Of a stretch of 64,000 bases of DNA, positions 1 to 15,335 are shown in pieces. Within the stretch, counting starts at the first letter, position 1. Each line of letters starts with the position of its first letter. The position numbers and the translations under genes were made by a program. Under the pieces are notes generated by a model. That model saw only the letters and a program-made list of their open reading frames with translations, did no database searches and was not told where the DNA came from. The stretch lies in assembly GCA_019843655.1 (NCBI GenBank), contig JACDQD010000103.1, positions 1,922,001-1,986,000 on the forward strand. The letters are read 5' to 3'. This stretch comes from Lethocerus indicus. Taxonomy: Eukaryota; Arthropoda; Insecta; Hemiptera; Belostomatidae.

Positions 1-2898
1 TAGTAAATAATTAGATTGTGTTTGGACGCGCATCATAAAAATTATTTACTGTTATTAAGATAATGTAAAGGACATCAGGAACGAGGCCTCGAAAGGAAAA
101 AGGACAAGAAGAATATTTGCCTCGTCTCATTTTTGCATTCAAATTCATAAATAATTTTTTTCCGAGTTAGGCTTTCATTTAGTCTTCAACCTTTTGTAAC
201 ATTAAAACACCAGGAGGTAAACAATTTTTAAACTGAGGTTTGAAAACTGACGTGTAAATTTTAATTCCAATCAATAATTCTATCGAAGCGTATCTAATCG
301 CTAACCAACGTTTCCGATTACCCCGATGCGCGGTCGCATTAACTGACTCGTATCGTTTGCAAAGAATGACAATGCGAATAAGCCCAAATCGGCGGTTCGC
401 AGTCAAATGTTTATTACAAATATAGTAATTTATAGGTGTTCGATTTAAATGTTCAATTTTCAATAGCCGGAATTCCTTATCATCCTAGGCCTAGTTTCAT
501 TGCGTATTGCCAACGACTACCATTATATAATAGGTAGAATGATCTGCAGTTATGTGAGCTGAACTCATGTCAAATATTCTCTCTTTCATTGCAGACTGAG
601 TATTTATTATCGCTCCTAAAGTCGGTAGCATAGTTGTGCAAATATGAATCACATTAATTATCCTACTATTGAAGCTCTGGGTACATTTTTCAGGGTAATT
701 ATTTCTACTGCTTATTAGGTTTGTTAACGCCGTTTTTGGCATATCATAAGGATTCCGGTATTGTGTTTACAATAAAATTTCATTCTTGCTTAACTAATCG
801 ATCCGACTAGCCGGTAGGTTTTCTCATGTTGTTTGTAATAATCTGGGAGAGGCTAATTGCGTTTGGGATGGGTGACGCTAGGGCGGACGAAAATAGACGT
901 GTTAGTGGCCAAAGTTGTGCCGCGTTACCTGCTCTGAACGGCTTCCACTCGGTCCGGGTCCTGGGACGTGTGCCAAAACTGGTGCTCGACTGAGTAGGCC
1001 CGCACGTTATCAGAGCCGCGGGCACTCTATCCCCTCCACTAAGCTAACACTAACTGCACTATGAGAGCCGACACACACTGAGAGGTCTATCCTGTTGCGT
1101 CACCGGGGCCCGAAATGAGCCCGACAGAGAGAAGACGCGCTAGAATCATTCGAGCGCCCATCTTATCTCTTCTAATGGGCTACGAGATAGCACCGGCTCA
1201 CTGATAAAAACCCGCCGGCTTGTTTTTCACCACACTTGTGACGAATTTGACTCCCGTTTGGCCACTTATGTAATTCGAATCCCCGTTTGGCGCGAGCCTT
1301 TCAAATACCAATCTATATATATATTCACTCGCGATGTACAAATCGCTCAATGTTTTACGGCGTCCGTTTCCCGTATTTATGTAAATGAATTTGCACAATC
1401 GTGGAAAAAAGTGTGCGGTACTGCAACGCTAATTCGTGAATCATCCAATCTGAAATTCAGCAGGGCATTAAAAATGTTTCTTCCCACATGAGCCCCTTGA
1501 TAATCGCCGGCTAAATGTCCGTTCGTGTTCGGAACTCCGGGTAATCGCTATCGTGCGCTCTTGGTCACTTTCAATTATTCATTTAAAGGTCAGAATTTGC
1601 ATTTTAATACAGCCTGTTATGATGGTCAAGTTAATTTATTTATTTTCCGATACGATCAAGTCAATACGGATGTATGTTATACACTCTAAATTTGGTAAGT
1701 AATAAAAATTAGCAATAATGGTTGCTACGAGAAAAATTCTGATCTTGATGCCATTTCAGATACCATACTGTTACAATCACAAATGTTGCACTTTTATAAT
1801 ATACATCAATTTTTCTTCATTGTTAGCATCATTACATTAGTTTAATATTCATTACTAATACCGATGATTCAATAGCTTTTCTAATGATCAATTACAACGA
1901 TAATGAAATTAAGAGTGTTCGAGCCATTAGACATGTTGAATTAAAATTTAGTTACACGCGTACACAGGCCATTTTTCATATTCTGTTTCAAATTTATTCT
2001 AGAATTTAAAATAAAATATCTATGCCACGGAAACAATTCATCATGTTTTACTGTTCGTTGAATTATATTGCCGCAGACAGGACGTGGAAGGAGAGTGAAT
2101 CGGGCACCAGAATTAACTACCTAACAGTTCTGTTTTCGTGCCGAGTTTTTTCCTTCTCAAATTGCTCCTTAATTTGACTTATTCAGTAGAAAATCAACCT
2201 CAGGTATTTTAATTGGCGTTCATCCTGATAAATTTTCCGGGAGTGTCGATTTACGTTAGATTCGTATTTATTCGCATTGATTACCATTCGCGATGGCTAC
2301 ACAACACAACAGTCTGTACATTATAAAACGATAATACCGGCGGAGAGGAATATTGAGTGTATTAAAAAATTTTATGAAAGAAAATCGTTGTAACGCGCCG
2401 GCTGCTCTCAAGTGATCCTGACCCTTGAACTGCTTAATTTAGAACTTCATCTTGTGTGTTTAGGAGGTATTATCAATTAGCGGATTGAGTGATTAATTCA
2501 ATAACTTATTCGAACTTTATTTTTTATATTTATTTTTTACCATTCCCGTAAAAGTCCTTTTATCATGTTCTATCCCCGATTTTCAATCAATTTATTTTTA
2601 AGTTAAACATCAAACATCCGGATTTTCCTTTCAGAATTTCTATACACAGCGATGAGTAGCCTTAATCATTCATTACTGAACATCGGTTTTTCTGACGAAC
2701 AATAGTACTTACTAATCTGCGCTCTCGATAAAATCGACGATGCCGTCTACTGAAATTTCCCCCACAGAATTACGGTTGGGACATACATTTGTACGAATAA
2801 TGCAGCCAACAGGAAGGCGGTTATTTGGGCCGGCGAGCCTCTAATGGGCCTATTACAGGTCTGGCGCACACTTCCGGACGCAAATATTTCACAACGGG

Positions 2899-2914
2899 CC
2901 CCCCCCCCCCCCCC
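2899..2914. repeat. Poly-C run (C16)
   Basis: An uninterrupted run of sixteen C follows GGG. On the minus strand it is a G tract. Its length is liable to vary between individuals and to be mis-sequenced. Confidence 0.9.
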
Positions 2915-3839
2915 ATGAAATATAATCTTTCCGAGCCTGCAATATTAAAGCCGGCGCATGAATTATTATCACGGTTGCCGCGTATCACTGCATTATTCGG
3001 GGTAAACAATTGAATATCTCGATTCTCCCCGCCACTGCAGTCATAAACCCTTTATTTCAGTGCGCATACGTTTTCACGGACAGGACAAATCTCGAACAAT
3101 AATGACAAAAGAATCGTCATAGTGACCGCAATCCGAATTTACTTTTATAACAATGCGACATTTCAGTTATTGACAAGTCAATGGTGCACATATACCTTCT
3201 CGAATGGGACCCTTTTCCACCCTGGAGAGGTCTAGGGATCGTAAAACTTTACACTGTAGCCACTTCACGTTCGGTGGGTAAACAGTTAAAGCGGTCCCTG
3301 TTTTGCCACCGACCTTTAAGCACTGCACCGTAAACATTTTAAGAAAGTCATATTATTCCCTGCTTTATATCCACCTCGTAACAGCTCTTGGAACTTCCTT
3401 CCGTCAAAATTGAAGATCGGATTTATTTAATTTAAAACAATCGAGCCATAAATCGAAAGTGTGCGGTTTGTTCGACGAGCAAAATCAGGAAGCTGTAATT
3501 AGTATAATTAGATATTATTGGTTTATAGATAGAATAGAGACAGGTGAGAAGTTTCGTAATATTATTTGGGATTTTATGTCTCTTCCCTCCACAGGATGTG
3601 GTTTTTACGGATTACGAATTTGTGCCGCCGAAAGGTATTTTATGATTGAAAAGCCGTAGTTTATCGACGGAGGAAATAGGATTTCCGGAAAGCATTTCTC
3701 TCCAGACCGAAGTCGGAATCGGATTAGTCGATCAGGTGTTATTGTTATTGTCGTTAGCCGGTGCGCGGGACCAATAAGGAGGAGGCGGAGCTTTGTGTCT
3801 CGAGTTTCAGTTGCCCGGATAATTGGTGGGAGCCCTTCA

Positions 3840-3937
3840 GCTCTTGCTCTTTCTCTCGCTCCGGCTCTTGCTCTTGCTCGTTATTATCGGGGCTGGTCGT
3901 CTCAGGTTTCCGGCGACCTCCTCCTCCTCCTCCTCCC
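3840..3937. repeat. Low-complexity GCTCTT / CCT repeats
   Basis: A degenerate GCTCTT-like hexamer series (about 3840-3880) is followed by a pure (CCT)n trinucleotide run at 3917-3936. The overlapping Ser/Leu/Pro-rich open frames on both strands come from the repeat and are not genes. Confidence 0.8.
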
Positions 3938-5141
3938 CACAGACACGAATCAATCCCCTCAACACGCTTGTTGTTCCTGTTGTTGAAAGCTATTTTGGTT
4001 CTAATCATCATCCTATACGCCGTCAGTTTGCCTAAACCCTGTACACTCGAATAATGTACTGACTGCTGCCCTAGAATATCTTTATTGATAATTCGCTCGC
4101 CGGTGCTGCTTATTATTCCTGTAGCTGGCTAATAAGGAAGAATGACTTCTACTTTGGCACACCCCACAGGAAACTTAGGAGATGTACTGGGCGGAGATCT
4201 GTATTCAGAACGAAATAAATTAAAACACATATTCGCAAACTATGAATGATGCTAGCAGTTATAAGTTGTATAATACGAAAAATAACATATTCATCGCATT
4301 GAATGTACGTTGATTTACATTTCATAACGCATTTAATAATTATTTTATAAGTGGTATCAAATACCTAGTTTTAATATCTCTAAAATTTCATAAATACACG
4401 GTGACCTCTCCCCTACTTTTTAAAGTGTGGATAAAAAAGGGGCAAAAGTTTATCTTTCGAAGGAGAGCGGTTTATTTTAAAAATATAAATTTAATAACAC
4501 ATTATAGAGGGTCAGAGCTTAACTACAGACGGCAAGTAATTACACCGTAAATTCAATTTAAAATACTTTGATGTAATTAAGTTCTATCTATTGCTGTGTT
4601 ATTAAGGGAAAAATATGAAAAAGGCGAAAACAAAATATTGACCATAATATTATTTTTAGGAAGCAGCACAATTAATTTTTCAAATTGAAAATTTAGAATT
4701 TTGAAAAACTATACATTTCAAAAAATTTATATCTTACTAAAAATGAACCTTGGGCCGTCACTTCACGGTGTATAATAATAGTTGCTCATAAAGGTTGGCC
4801 AATCTTTTTTCCTATTTCTCAACTCAATGGTTTGTAGGAATCTTTGGTTGTTTTGTTCTACAAATTATTATTTGTCCGTGTTAACTCGACGGCTGTTAGC
4901 ACACGTAACTCCAACCACGACGACATGGTCGGTATATTATGGGCGAAGGAAGCTCATGACTCATCGGGACGGGATAATGAGGAGGAGGAACACTCGGTGA
5001 ATTGGCAACAGAGGTCGATTTTGAGATGGCAAACGCTCGCGTTGCCCAACGCCGGTCTACAGTCACGTGCCACCTCATCAGCTCCCCGTTTCAAGATATC
5101 CCCTCCCTCTCATTGACAGAGCGATCAACATCTTTTCCGGA

Positions 5142-5160
5142 CTCTCTCTCTCTCTCTCTC
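5142..5160. repeat. (CT)n microsatellite
   Basis: Pure CT dinucleotide run of about nine units within a GC-richer patch. Confidence 0.85.
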
Positions 5161-8100
5161 AATATCTCCGGCCCTGTCTGGAACACTGTTTCGGGAAGTC
5201 GATCTCCTCCCATCTTACGCAACAGCTCCGCCTACGGCCGCTACGACCTGAATCTATCAGAGAAACGCATTCCCCGGTTCGCAGAAGTGTTGTCAGGCCT
5301 TCTTAAATACTGCGGGGGCCGGAATAATTTTTAAAGACGTTTTCCTGGCAATTTCCCTTCCTAAACCTTTACCTAAATGTACAGGTACATTATACTGTTT
5401 TATTTGTTCCCGTACTGACGAATATTTGGGACTATGTAGACAGCTAAGAAAAGAAAGGAAGAAGGACAAATAATAAACACTGTTCCGACCGAAAGTTTCT
5501 AGCACTATTTCTATAGGATGATTGGGACCGGCTCATTCCCAATTGCATTGACAAGTTAACCAGAAACCGGCCGTTGGAATAGATTTCGAACGTACCGGAT
5601 GACAATGATTTATCACTATCTGGACGGACGGGAACCAGAGTACATTAACATTCTGCACATAGCATTCTGTTTATAATGTGTTAGGCGGTAAGGCAAATTT
5701 GCAAATGGATATGAACGATGTTCGGCCATGGAAGATACAGCAGTGCGAATTGTGATAACAAATTATTGGCCAGTTACTCAATCACGGATAATATTAACCT
5801 CTACGTGTAATGGCCATGCAAGCTTTTTTAAAAAAACTTGAATTTTATTAGACTCAATGGAAAGAGAAGACAAATTTCCTGAAATAAATGAAGGAGGCTG
5901 CAATAAATATATGGCTGATAAATATCAGAATTTATCTGTTTGGTTTCATAGACCTAGGCCGTTTCCGGCCTGCACTCCAGCCTATTATCGTTCCCTTTAC
6001 CAAATAGCGGTGTCCGTTAACGCCTCACTGTGGCACACGAAGCCACCAATTAACACTTGCTCTACCGATCAATAGACCATTACCACCTTGCCATAAGTCA
6101 TACGCGCCACCGCACAGACGCTGGTTCAATAATGTACCAGCATGTTATTATATGCTACCTCGATAATAATATCTCCAGTCAACTGTGACAACTATAGCTC
6201 TTCTATGTATTGTTTGAATAATTATTGAAATATGTGTTTTTTTGTAAAGAATGGCCAACCAACAGAGATGAGATTTAAAAGTACTGAAAAATATTTCGAC
6301 AAATTGTACTTTCACCTATTTTACTCCTGTCCTTTACCAATAATTAATAATAACTAACATAATGAACTACTGCTAATAATACTAACTGAGGTACTAATAA
6401 TCTCAAGAGACTCAGAGATAGATCATGAATCAAGCAAATATATGCTTAATTCTTTGAATATTCAATCTTAATTTACTGTTTCCAAATATTGTATTATAGA
6501 ATAATGACTGGTAAACAAATAGAGTAATATTGACCCCGATGTTAATAACTTAATTAATAAATGTTTTCTGCGTAACAACTCAAGGAGACAGAGTATCTGT
6601 TATACGCTCATATTGCTGACCGCTATTTCGCAATCGTACAGGTCCGCCCTAGTTTTGAGGAATCGAGGGAACAATAGAAAGCACAATCGACCTCGTTGGA
6701 TGCCGGGATAGGCGGACCAGAGGAATCTGATCTATAGGTATTATTAATGATCTCCGCCTCCGAATCGCCAAGATACATTTTCTTAGCCGTCAAATATGCA
6801 GTCGTGTGGGCGTCTTCGGCTCCATCTCTCTGGCCCCAACGGCCTTCATACGGCTTCATCCTGACATTAATTCCGCTTTCATGCTTAGCAAGCTCGTTTA
6901 ATTAATACCAAGGCCTCTTCAGTTGCACAGAATTTTCAGTTGAACTCAAACGGGTGAAAATATTAGGTCGACAAGACTTTTACAAATTAAGAACTGTATT
7001 CAGGATGCTACCTTGAAATAAGCTTCAAGGTGGATTAACCTTTCAGGATTCGAACGAAAGATACTTTTTTTCAGTAATACAGTATGATTGATATTCATTA
7101 TGACCATAAAGCTGGTAATTACAAACAACGCAAGAAATACTTCTTCCTTGACATTTGACCTATTAGAGTTTAAATATGAGACGCACTGAGAATTCTCCAC
7201 GTACTGCGACGTATAGCTGACATTATGCAGAATGTCCAGCCGTAATACATTACAAGTTATTTATTTGTTTACATTAATTAGACTGCCGTTTAATATGTGG
7301 ATGCATTATATGAGTAAAATCATGCAAACTTAATAAAAATGTAAATACTCCCATTATTTTTCGTAGGATAAACTTTTTTACCCGACACTTCAAGGGTCTC
7401 GAAGCATTTGGAATGTGCATATTATTAAAGGGACGGCGAGTGAGTGATTTTTTTTCACTCCCGCAGAGTTATTCCGGTTTCTGAGCACCGACCGGTTTCT
7501 TTCCGGCAAACGGACGTCCAGATAGCAAGGGCACCTTCAAACAGGTCAGGAAAGGATATTTTATAATTCCCAAAAGGCTAAAGGCCCACCAGCAGGAAGC
7601 AGTAGGAAGCAGCGCGGCGAAATGAATAACGGCCTAAATCATTACAGAACAGGTAATAGTACAATTATGCCCGTTCTCCTCACTAGATTGTTTTCGACGT
7701 ATCGCCATCCACAGTAACATTCCAGTAGCAATCAATTGCTATAATTTCCCTGAAACTACCTTTAGTCCAACCCATAGAGAAATATCAGTAACTAAAGAAA
7801 TACTTTTCAAAAGTTCTTTACGAGCATAGTGGAAGTAAATTGTACACATTATTGATTAAAAAAACAACATAATGTTCTGTAATATGTAAATGCATTACAA
7901 GAGTTTAATGCGTACTCATAATCTATATACGGGCAAATGATAAAAACAATTCCTAGAAATTGTTATCTACAACATTAAAAAATTTTAAACATTTCCAACA
8001 GCGCTCAGTTGGCTAAATAACATGCCACTATCGGCTCAGTGCACGACATTAGTCAGTAAGACAGTTCAAGTCCGAAACCCGAATAAAATAGATATAGGGG

Positions 8101-10800
8101 ATTGAGGTTTAGCTAAGAAAAAAAATTTACAGGAAGTGGAAATCAGGACATAAAACCGAGCAAGGCTATCGGGGCGATTCCACCGGGCCATTTAGCTGGC
8201 ACGCCATGCTCTCCATTCAACGCTTTGCATGCTCAAAACGATAATAAAACTTTTAGTAGCGTCTGCTTTCAAGCAGCAACTAGCGGCTGTCCCAATGCCA
8301 ATTGCTGTTTTCACTTCCAACCGAATGGTTCCACATTCGTACGTCCTCGCATTCTGTACCGATTAATTGACCTGAACTTCCCACAACGTATAATAAAAAC
8401 CGTATCTGTTGATCGTTTATAGCAAGTCCTCAATTTCAAATATAGAAACGCATTTTGTTAGCGCCAGCTGTGGTTTTCATCTTCTGGCTTCTCGGTCTTT
8501 TTATTGTTGCTTATTGCTTTAGAGGTTTTATGTATCTGTGGGTTTCCCGCATCGTTTGTAAAGACATAAAAATCCGACTAGGGCAATTAATTTTAATATA
8601 TATATAAAATAGCGTTGTTTTGTTCCCGAATATAATGTTTTCCTCTCTAGACAGCATACTTATTTATTCTGCCGGCTTTCCGTCGGCCGGATTGTAAATG
8701 TCCACTGTACACAATAAGAGCGATATTCATTTTCATCAACATTTTTACAATATTTAACGATCTAACCAACCGCAGTTGGATGACTTACAGCCGGCAGTAT
8801 GAAACATTATTTCCACCAGGAGCAGATACTCCCCCCTGACATAAAGGTTCGAGGTGTTGCTTCGCTTAAAGAAATATGAATTTGGATATGGTTGGAGCCA
8901 GGCGCTATCATGACTAGCTGACAGGCGACGCATACCTCGTCGGCTGATGGATGTTCGCTCGGCGAATTCGTAAGCGCTGCCATATTGTACGACCTATAAC
9001 GCAAGATATGTCCGAAAAATGTTATAAAATTATCCGGATTGGGAATTTCTTATCTCTAATTGAACGAACTGTGCTCCATCCGCGATTCACAGGTGGCGTA
9101 ATGAGATTCACGAACTCGGAGTGCCTCCTCGCCGTGTAACAAGGACGTACGGAGATGGCATATATTATTTAAATACAGGCAGGATCCGACTTTCGAAGAA
9201 CCGATGACGGCCAGATCTGGCGCTGCTTTTCGAATGCTCAATTTTCCTCATAGAGAACGTCGGCGGGATAGAAAATTTTGTCAACGATGTTCCTTGGAAT
9301 ACGCGACCCATATTTCGGGATTGAATCCGAATGGGCAACCACCCATTCGTATTTGTTGATTTTCAATAAACATTGTCTTTTAGTTATTCCGGGTGCGGAC
9401 ACATTTTTTTGGTAACCTATATGCTCTAACTATTAACAACATAAAAAAACAATAAAAAAAGAGCTAATAACATTCTTGGAATGCATACCACCATTGAAAC
9501 TTATTGCACTATATAAATAATATCTAATTATAATATCTAAAGGACAATAGCTGAAAACAAGAAGTCTGTGGGTCTCTTATGTTTTAATTTTTTCAAATGA
9601 ATCACTGAGTAAAGCACAGTTGTAATCCCCAATTTTGAGAACGAGTACCCCACACTAAATGGAGCTCACCCCTGCGTCATTCCCCTTAAATTTGTGCGGG
9701 CGGGAGTGTGCAGGGCCACCGCACTATTTCATCCCGGCTGCAGGGCGGAAGCGGAGTTTAAATAGTTCGCCGAACAATCGGTAGTGTGGGCGGCCAATTC
9801 ACCGGGACGAAATCCAATATGCCAGCCTTATCTCGAATCGGGAACCGAACTGATTCACGTACGCGAACTGATAAGGTAAAAGCATGACTCTTTCCAAGGA
9901 TCGCCCTATTTTGATTTGACCCGAATTCCGTGGAAAAATAGGTAGATCCTGCGCGAGCAACTCCGCTCAGTTTGGATTTGAACTATATCAATACAATAAT
10001 GCGAATATAAACATGTATGGCTAAATGTATTATGCATTGATTTAGTGAGATAATTAACTATTGTCCATTCTTGCACAAATCAGTTTTTGCTCCCCCACCC
10101 CCAATCGATTCACCAGATTTCAACCGCAAACAGTGATTATTAATGCACATTATCTTGCGCCGATGATTTACATGCCCAATTTTCCTTATCTTTCAACACA
10201 ATTGATATTGACCGCAAGTGAAGCGCAATCTGATGGATTTCCTGACGGAGGAAACGGGCTACTGTGAAGCGATGATTTAGTAGCGAGGCAAAATTGTGAT
10301 AAATATACTCATTAGACTTTCCTAAAATATTCAGCAAACCGAATTGAACAAAAACCGTATTATTTTCTAGTCGTACACTAATGAGGTATTTCACTACTTT
10401 ATTTATACAATGACTTCTGTCATTAGCGATGCGTGAGTTTTCCTGAATTCAAAGGCGAGTACATAAAAGTAAACTTTACGATTCGTCCTTTATATTTTTT
10501 TACATAAAAAGTGTATACGAAGAAAGGCAACAGACCCCTCGTAATTTTTTTTCATTCGTCAGATCCGTATTTTCTCACACTCGCGGTTATACTTTAATAA
10601 TACACAAATATTATTTTTCTTTATTGATGTTGTTCGTCAAAATGAGGGAATAATGAAAATAACCGAGGGTCGAGTTTTCCGCAGGGTCTTTAAAGTGTAA
10701 AACAAATTTGGGAATACTTCGGGTATGGAATGATATTCCAATACCAATACCAATTAAATAGGGATCAGGGTGATATTTTTCGTGGGAATGAACCACCTAA

Positions 10801-10822
10801 TATAAGGCCACCAGGCCTTATA
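10801..10822. repeat. Perfect 9-bp stem hairpin
   Basis: TATAAGGCC (10801-10809) and GGCCTTATA (10814-10822) are exact reverse complements around the four-base loop ACCA. No poly-T or gene end is associated, so a termination role is not supported. Confidence 0.6.
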
Positions 10823-11659
10823 CCTGTCCAGGAGAAAATCTGAGTACAGTTCGGTCTATAATGTTTAATCGAAACACGAGTCAGAAGGAATCGGTGAGAC
10901 AGCAATTAGAAAAAAAAATTATTCTCCGAACCGGTTGCCGGAGGTAGGAGGAATTCAGCTGATAATGGGGTGATCCGATAACGGGTCTGGGGGTGCCGGA
11001 CTGCCGCCGTTAAATCCAATACAGTGGCTCGATTTATGCCCCAATAATCTGTCTTCGGAGGGCCTTATCTGTTTAGGCCGCCGGCGGAGTCAATAACCGG
11101 GATAAAGGTGGTTGGTGGCACCTAGCCTGCCCACAATCGTCCCGGATACCCGTTTAATCCCCGGGCTTAGGACGCAAATTAACAATCCCTACTATTGTCA
11201 TTGTTCAGTTTGTATATTTTGGACGGTTCTCATCAAATCCGTAGTTTCAACTTTAGATTCAAATTTTTTTGAGACACCCACAGCGGCATTGGCACAATCG
11301 CGCGGTTAACAAATACTACAAAAAAAATTTAGTTTTAGCACCCAAATATATAAAAATGCTTCGGTGACCCCAGAAAATTGGTTTAAAAGGGCCGGGGTTA
11401 ATAGTAAAATCAATCACATTGAAATCGAAGGTAGGTATGTCGGCATCAAGGGATTTATTTCATGTCGCAGTCTGTTTTGTTAAGCTATATTGTATTCCAA
11501 AATATGCAATATACATATACGGGTGGAATAAGAACTCATACTGGTATGTGGGGACACAGATTCGTAGGAATAATAATATCTCACGATACTTTACCCTCCC
11601 TCATACTACACATATCACACAAACGACTACATAACTATTGCATTCAGATTTTGTGTCCG

Positions 11660-11665
11660 TTTATT
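11660..11665 (-). terminator. Poly(A) signal of sulfotransferase A
   Basis: TTTATT on the plus strand reads AATAAA on the minus strand, about 55 bases downstream of the stop codon of sulfotransferase A, a normal distance for a short 3' UTR. Confidence 0.6.
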
Positions 11666-11718
11666 AAGTGAACAAGTGATAAAAGATAAACATTTACAAA
11701 GGTTTAATCTGGAGGAAG

Positions 11719-14700
11719 TTAACTGTAATAGGGGAAATCGGACGTTCTTAGATTTTCCGCGGCCCACATTTCGAATCTGGCGACGAATTCGGGATCGAGT
11801 TCGGACTTCCAGGTGCCCGATTCGCCTTTCCTGATGAACTCCAGGTGGTCCTTCTTCTTCTCTTTCATCATGTCCTTGTAGTTCACCGACGGGTTGTCTT
11901 TCATGTTCTTGAAGCTCAGGTGTTCCGCCAACTCGGCCTCGATTCCCTCTTTGATGGAAACGCCGAAAAATTCGGCCGTCCTCCGGACCACGTTCAAGAG
12001 ATCCTGCGAACGTTTCGTACTTTTATATTTATGTCTGTTTAAGTAGGATTCAAAATAGTAATAAAGTCTTCAGAAGAAGAGAATCATTAAAGGTTGATTT
12101 TTAGTACATGAATACTATTACCATAGGAACAAGAAGAAGATGTATACTAAATCATTTTGACGTTTGCCTCTTCATATTGATTGTCTTTATAAACCTTTAA
12201 TTTGACTACATACATACACAAAACTTACTACAACAAATAGTACCTACAGAATAAGTATTAAATTAATACATGCTATGCACAATTATAAATGACATTGAAT
12301 AATACATTGTTAATAGATTTCTATTATCACACTATATGCTAGACTTTAGAAATTTTAATAGTGTAGAAATCGCAGAAAGAATCGTTTAATTTTATTAGAA
12401 ACTAGACAATTTTTTAGGTTCACAGAATAAAGACTGTCCCGAAGACTTTCCTTTTTATTTTTTTTGTTTTTATGTAGACAGGTCAGGAAAGGCGATCCGA
12501 TCCGGACATTGAAACAAAGTCGGAGTTAGGGCCAATGTGGAAGAAACTTTGTAACAGGCCCAAGGTTTAAAGTGGAAAGGAGACGACCGAATAGCTGCAG
12601 TTTCCGAACTCGACGTCAGTTCAAAGACAATCGCCTGTATATTGTTTTTCTTTCTTTTGACGACCCACTCAGTACAGCATATTCTGTAGGCTGGGTTCAA
12701 CATAAGTGAAACACTTTTCTCTCCCCGCTCGGTTTTAAATTCATGGCGGTCTCGGTTTCTCTCCTTCTCCAGTAGTATTTCGTCGGTAATTCTAGACAGT
12801 TGATAACGCTGTTCCCAACCCCCACTCACCAATTATAATCTTAATGACGTCAAGAACAGGGACCTTTAGGTATACGAGATAGGGACGGTATCGTTACCGG
12901 CTATTAGTGAATTCCTATTTCTCAAATCAAACACAACCGGGGGGAACATTTAATTATAATTGTTTCCCAGGAGGGCGATAAACGTAATTGGAGAACCGCG
13001 GTGATGGTCCGCCACTCCCTGAAGGTTTCCCACCTTTCCTCGGGGTCGTTATCCGTGTGGATTAAAGCCGATAAAGACCCCCCCTGGAAAGGTTCGTGTC
13101 GCGGAATGAATTTCAGGGCTTAGCGCCAGCCCACACGGTATCGTCGCACGCACTGGCTCTTCCTTCTTTCGAAAAATAACAATTAAAACTTTGTAATTCC
13201 CAACAAATCTTTCCGGGTTGTACACAATATAAAGGTCACTCTTGATTGTTTGGACCGAGCGTTGAGCAGCCGGAGGGGCGCGGTAAAAATTAAATGGCAA
13301 TTAACTCGTCCTACAACATTTCAGGCCCTGTAATACCAAAGCCTGTTATTTATATTATAAGTATTTATTTTTTGTCAGTACGCAGTTAGATCACATTTGC
13401 GATTTTTTCACTAGAAAATTTCTTCCTACGCTAGACCGGTCTTGGCCTATCGATATTTGGCTCATTTGGCCCACGAGTACTCTAAAGGTGGTGGAAACGT
13501 AAATTGGTAAAGCGTGAGGAGATTAATTACCTTTTTCATCTCTTCGTAGGTTATGAACAGGATATTAGGCGACTTCCTCAGTTTCCAGAATGGCAGCACG
13601 TGTTCCCAAAACGGGCTGTATATCGCTGAAATCACGAGACGTTAGATACACGTTTGTAATTTGAATGTAAAATTCAATATGTTTTGTGTTTCTGTACTCT
13701 TTACAAATAACGGGGAAAATGTAATGCGTAAATATGTGATTCGGCTGGATGATGAAATAGGCATAATACTACGTAGTCTATATACACCGGGACCAATAAT
13801 AAACTACGATCAATAAATGTACACACACACATTTAGTTGAAAATTGTTTTTAAGTAAACAGTGATTGAATAAGTCTTTCAAGAATATACTGCCAACTTGT
13901 GCTTATACCGCCTATTACAATATTCCATGGATTCTTACCCTATTCCTTGAATGCATTTTCAATAATTGCACCAAAACTTTCCTTGGTGGCGACCTGGTTT
14001 TGGGCTAAGGGAAAACCAAAAAAATTTAAAAAAAGCTGACACTGTGGAGTTATACTTACTTTCACCAATCCCAAGGCCGGTAAATATGAAAGGTGTCCCG
14101 GCTGTTCCGCGCCCTATCACTAGCAATTTGGCGTTATCTCACTGGATATAAACCATCACAATCGGTGCTTAGTATTCGATCCAGCCTATGATTGGTGTAA
14201 AGGTTTAATTGAAAGTTTAACAGCACCTTATTTTGTGCCAACGTAAATTGCCGTGATTTTCAGTGAAAGTTCAGTACTTTAAAAGAACTGTTGAGGAGCT
14301 AAATAATAATACGCTCTGACCTAAAGTAGCTTATTTGGTAATGCGGATATCAAGCTATGATAGCGCTAAAGAAGAGTAGCTGGAAAATACGCAGTAGTAT
14401 TTCCTCCGTTAGGAGGTGTAGGAAGTATTTATGCAGCACGTACTGCATAATACACAATAACAATGAAGAGTGATCGAAAAACTACTGTCTTTAAGAGACC
14501 GAATCTGTAAAGTGTCCCATCTTTCAAACGTACAATCCACGTTACAGTCTTATATACAACTAAAAAGAACTAAGTTCAGAATTGCATTAACAAATTAAAC
14601 TTTGGAGCATTGTCTAAAATGTTATTTCAGCAGTGTCCGATACAAAGCTCATCATCTATGAGGCAAAGCATGGATTGGCAAACCACCAGTTTAGATCCCG

Positions 14701-15293
14701 GAGGCAAAACCTGTTGCTTTTCGGTTTCATTTTCAATCTATTGCCTGTGACGCCTACTATAACTTCTTAACTAAATGTATAATTCGCGTTCTATAGTCGT
14801 ATTTAAGCTAGGCCTACTTACTTCTGTCCAAGAGAAATGAATCAAGGAAGCTATCCTTCGTCCCTCTATAGTCCCTGAAGATTTGATTGTGATAGAAGTA
14901 GGAAACGGCGGCATCTTTCGGATTCCGGTAAATGTAGACTATCTATAAAATATTATAATGATTAAATAACAGTAATATGTTAGTTTCATTTAATTTAAAT
15001 CACTATAAAAGCCGATTTCTATGTAGTCAGGCCGAAAGAGAGTATGTTATCAAAACATGTAAGGAAGTAGCGAGTAAGAGGAAATTTAAATTACAAAATA
15101 TATTTATAATATATACATTTATTTACTTATAAATGTACTGTATACTGGGCTAAGGCAGAGGGAAGGGCAACAGCAGATATGAAGAGGAGAATAAAATAAA
15201 AAAACGACAGAATTTTCCTCAAACACTACGTACTAGCAGCAGTGGTCGGGCCAAACAGCATACAGTTAATAGGTGGGGCTATATATATGTTTA

Positions 15294-15335
<42 letters not shown>

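Larger units (their letters stand above)
1..11658. other. Non-coding stretch, no gene recognised
   Basis: I see no coding exon here. All open frames are short, lack family resemblance and often overlap frames on the other strand. The stretch mixes AT-rich DNA with GC-richer patches (around 0.85-1.2, 3.8-4.0, 4.9-5.3 and 9.65-9.8 kb) and has simple repeats, listed separately. It lies downstream of the minus-strand sulfotransferase A, and may hold intron or regulatory DNA of a gene outside the window, but nothing in the sequence proves that. Confidence 0.6.

Noticed and set aside
12470..12832. 120-codon minus-strand frame inside the sulfotransferase A intron
   Set aside because: No family resemblance, not flanked by splice sites in phase with the enzyme, and the neighbouring exons already join exactly without it.
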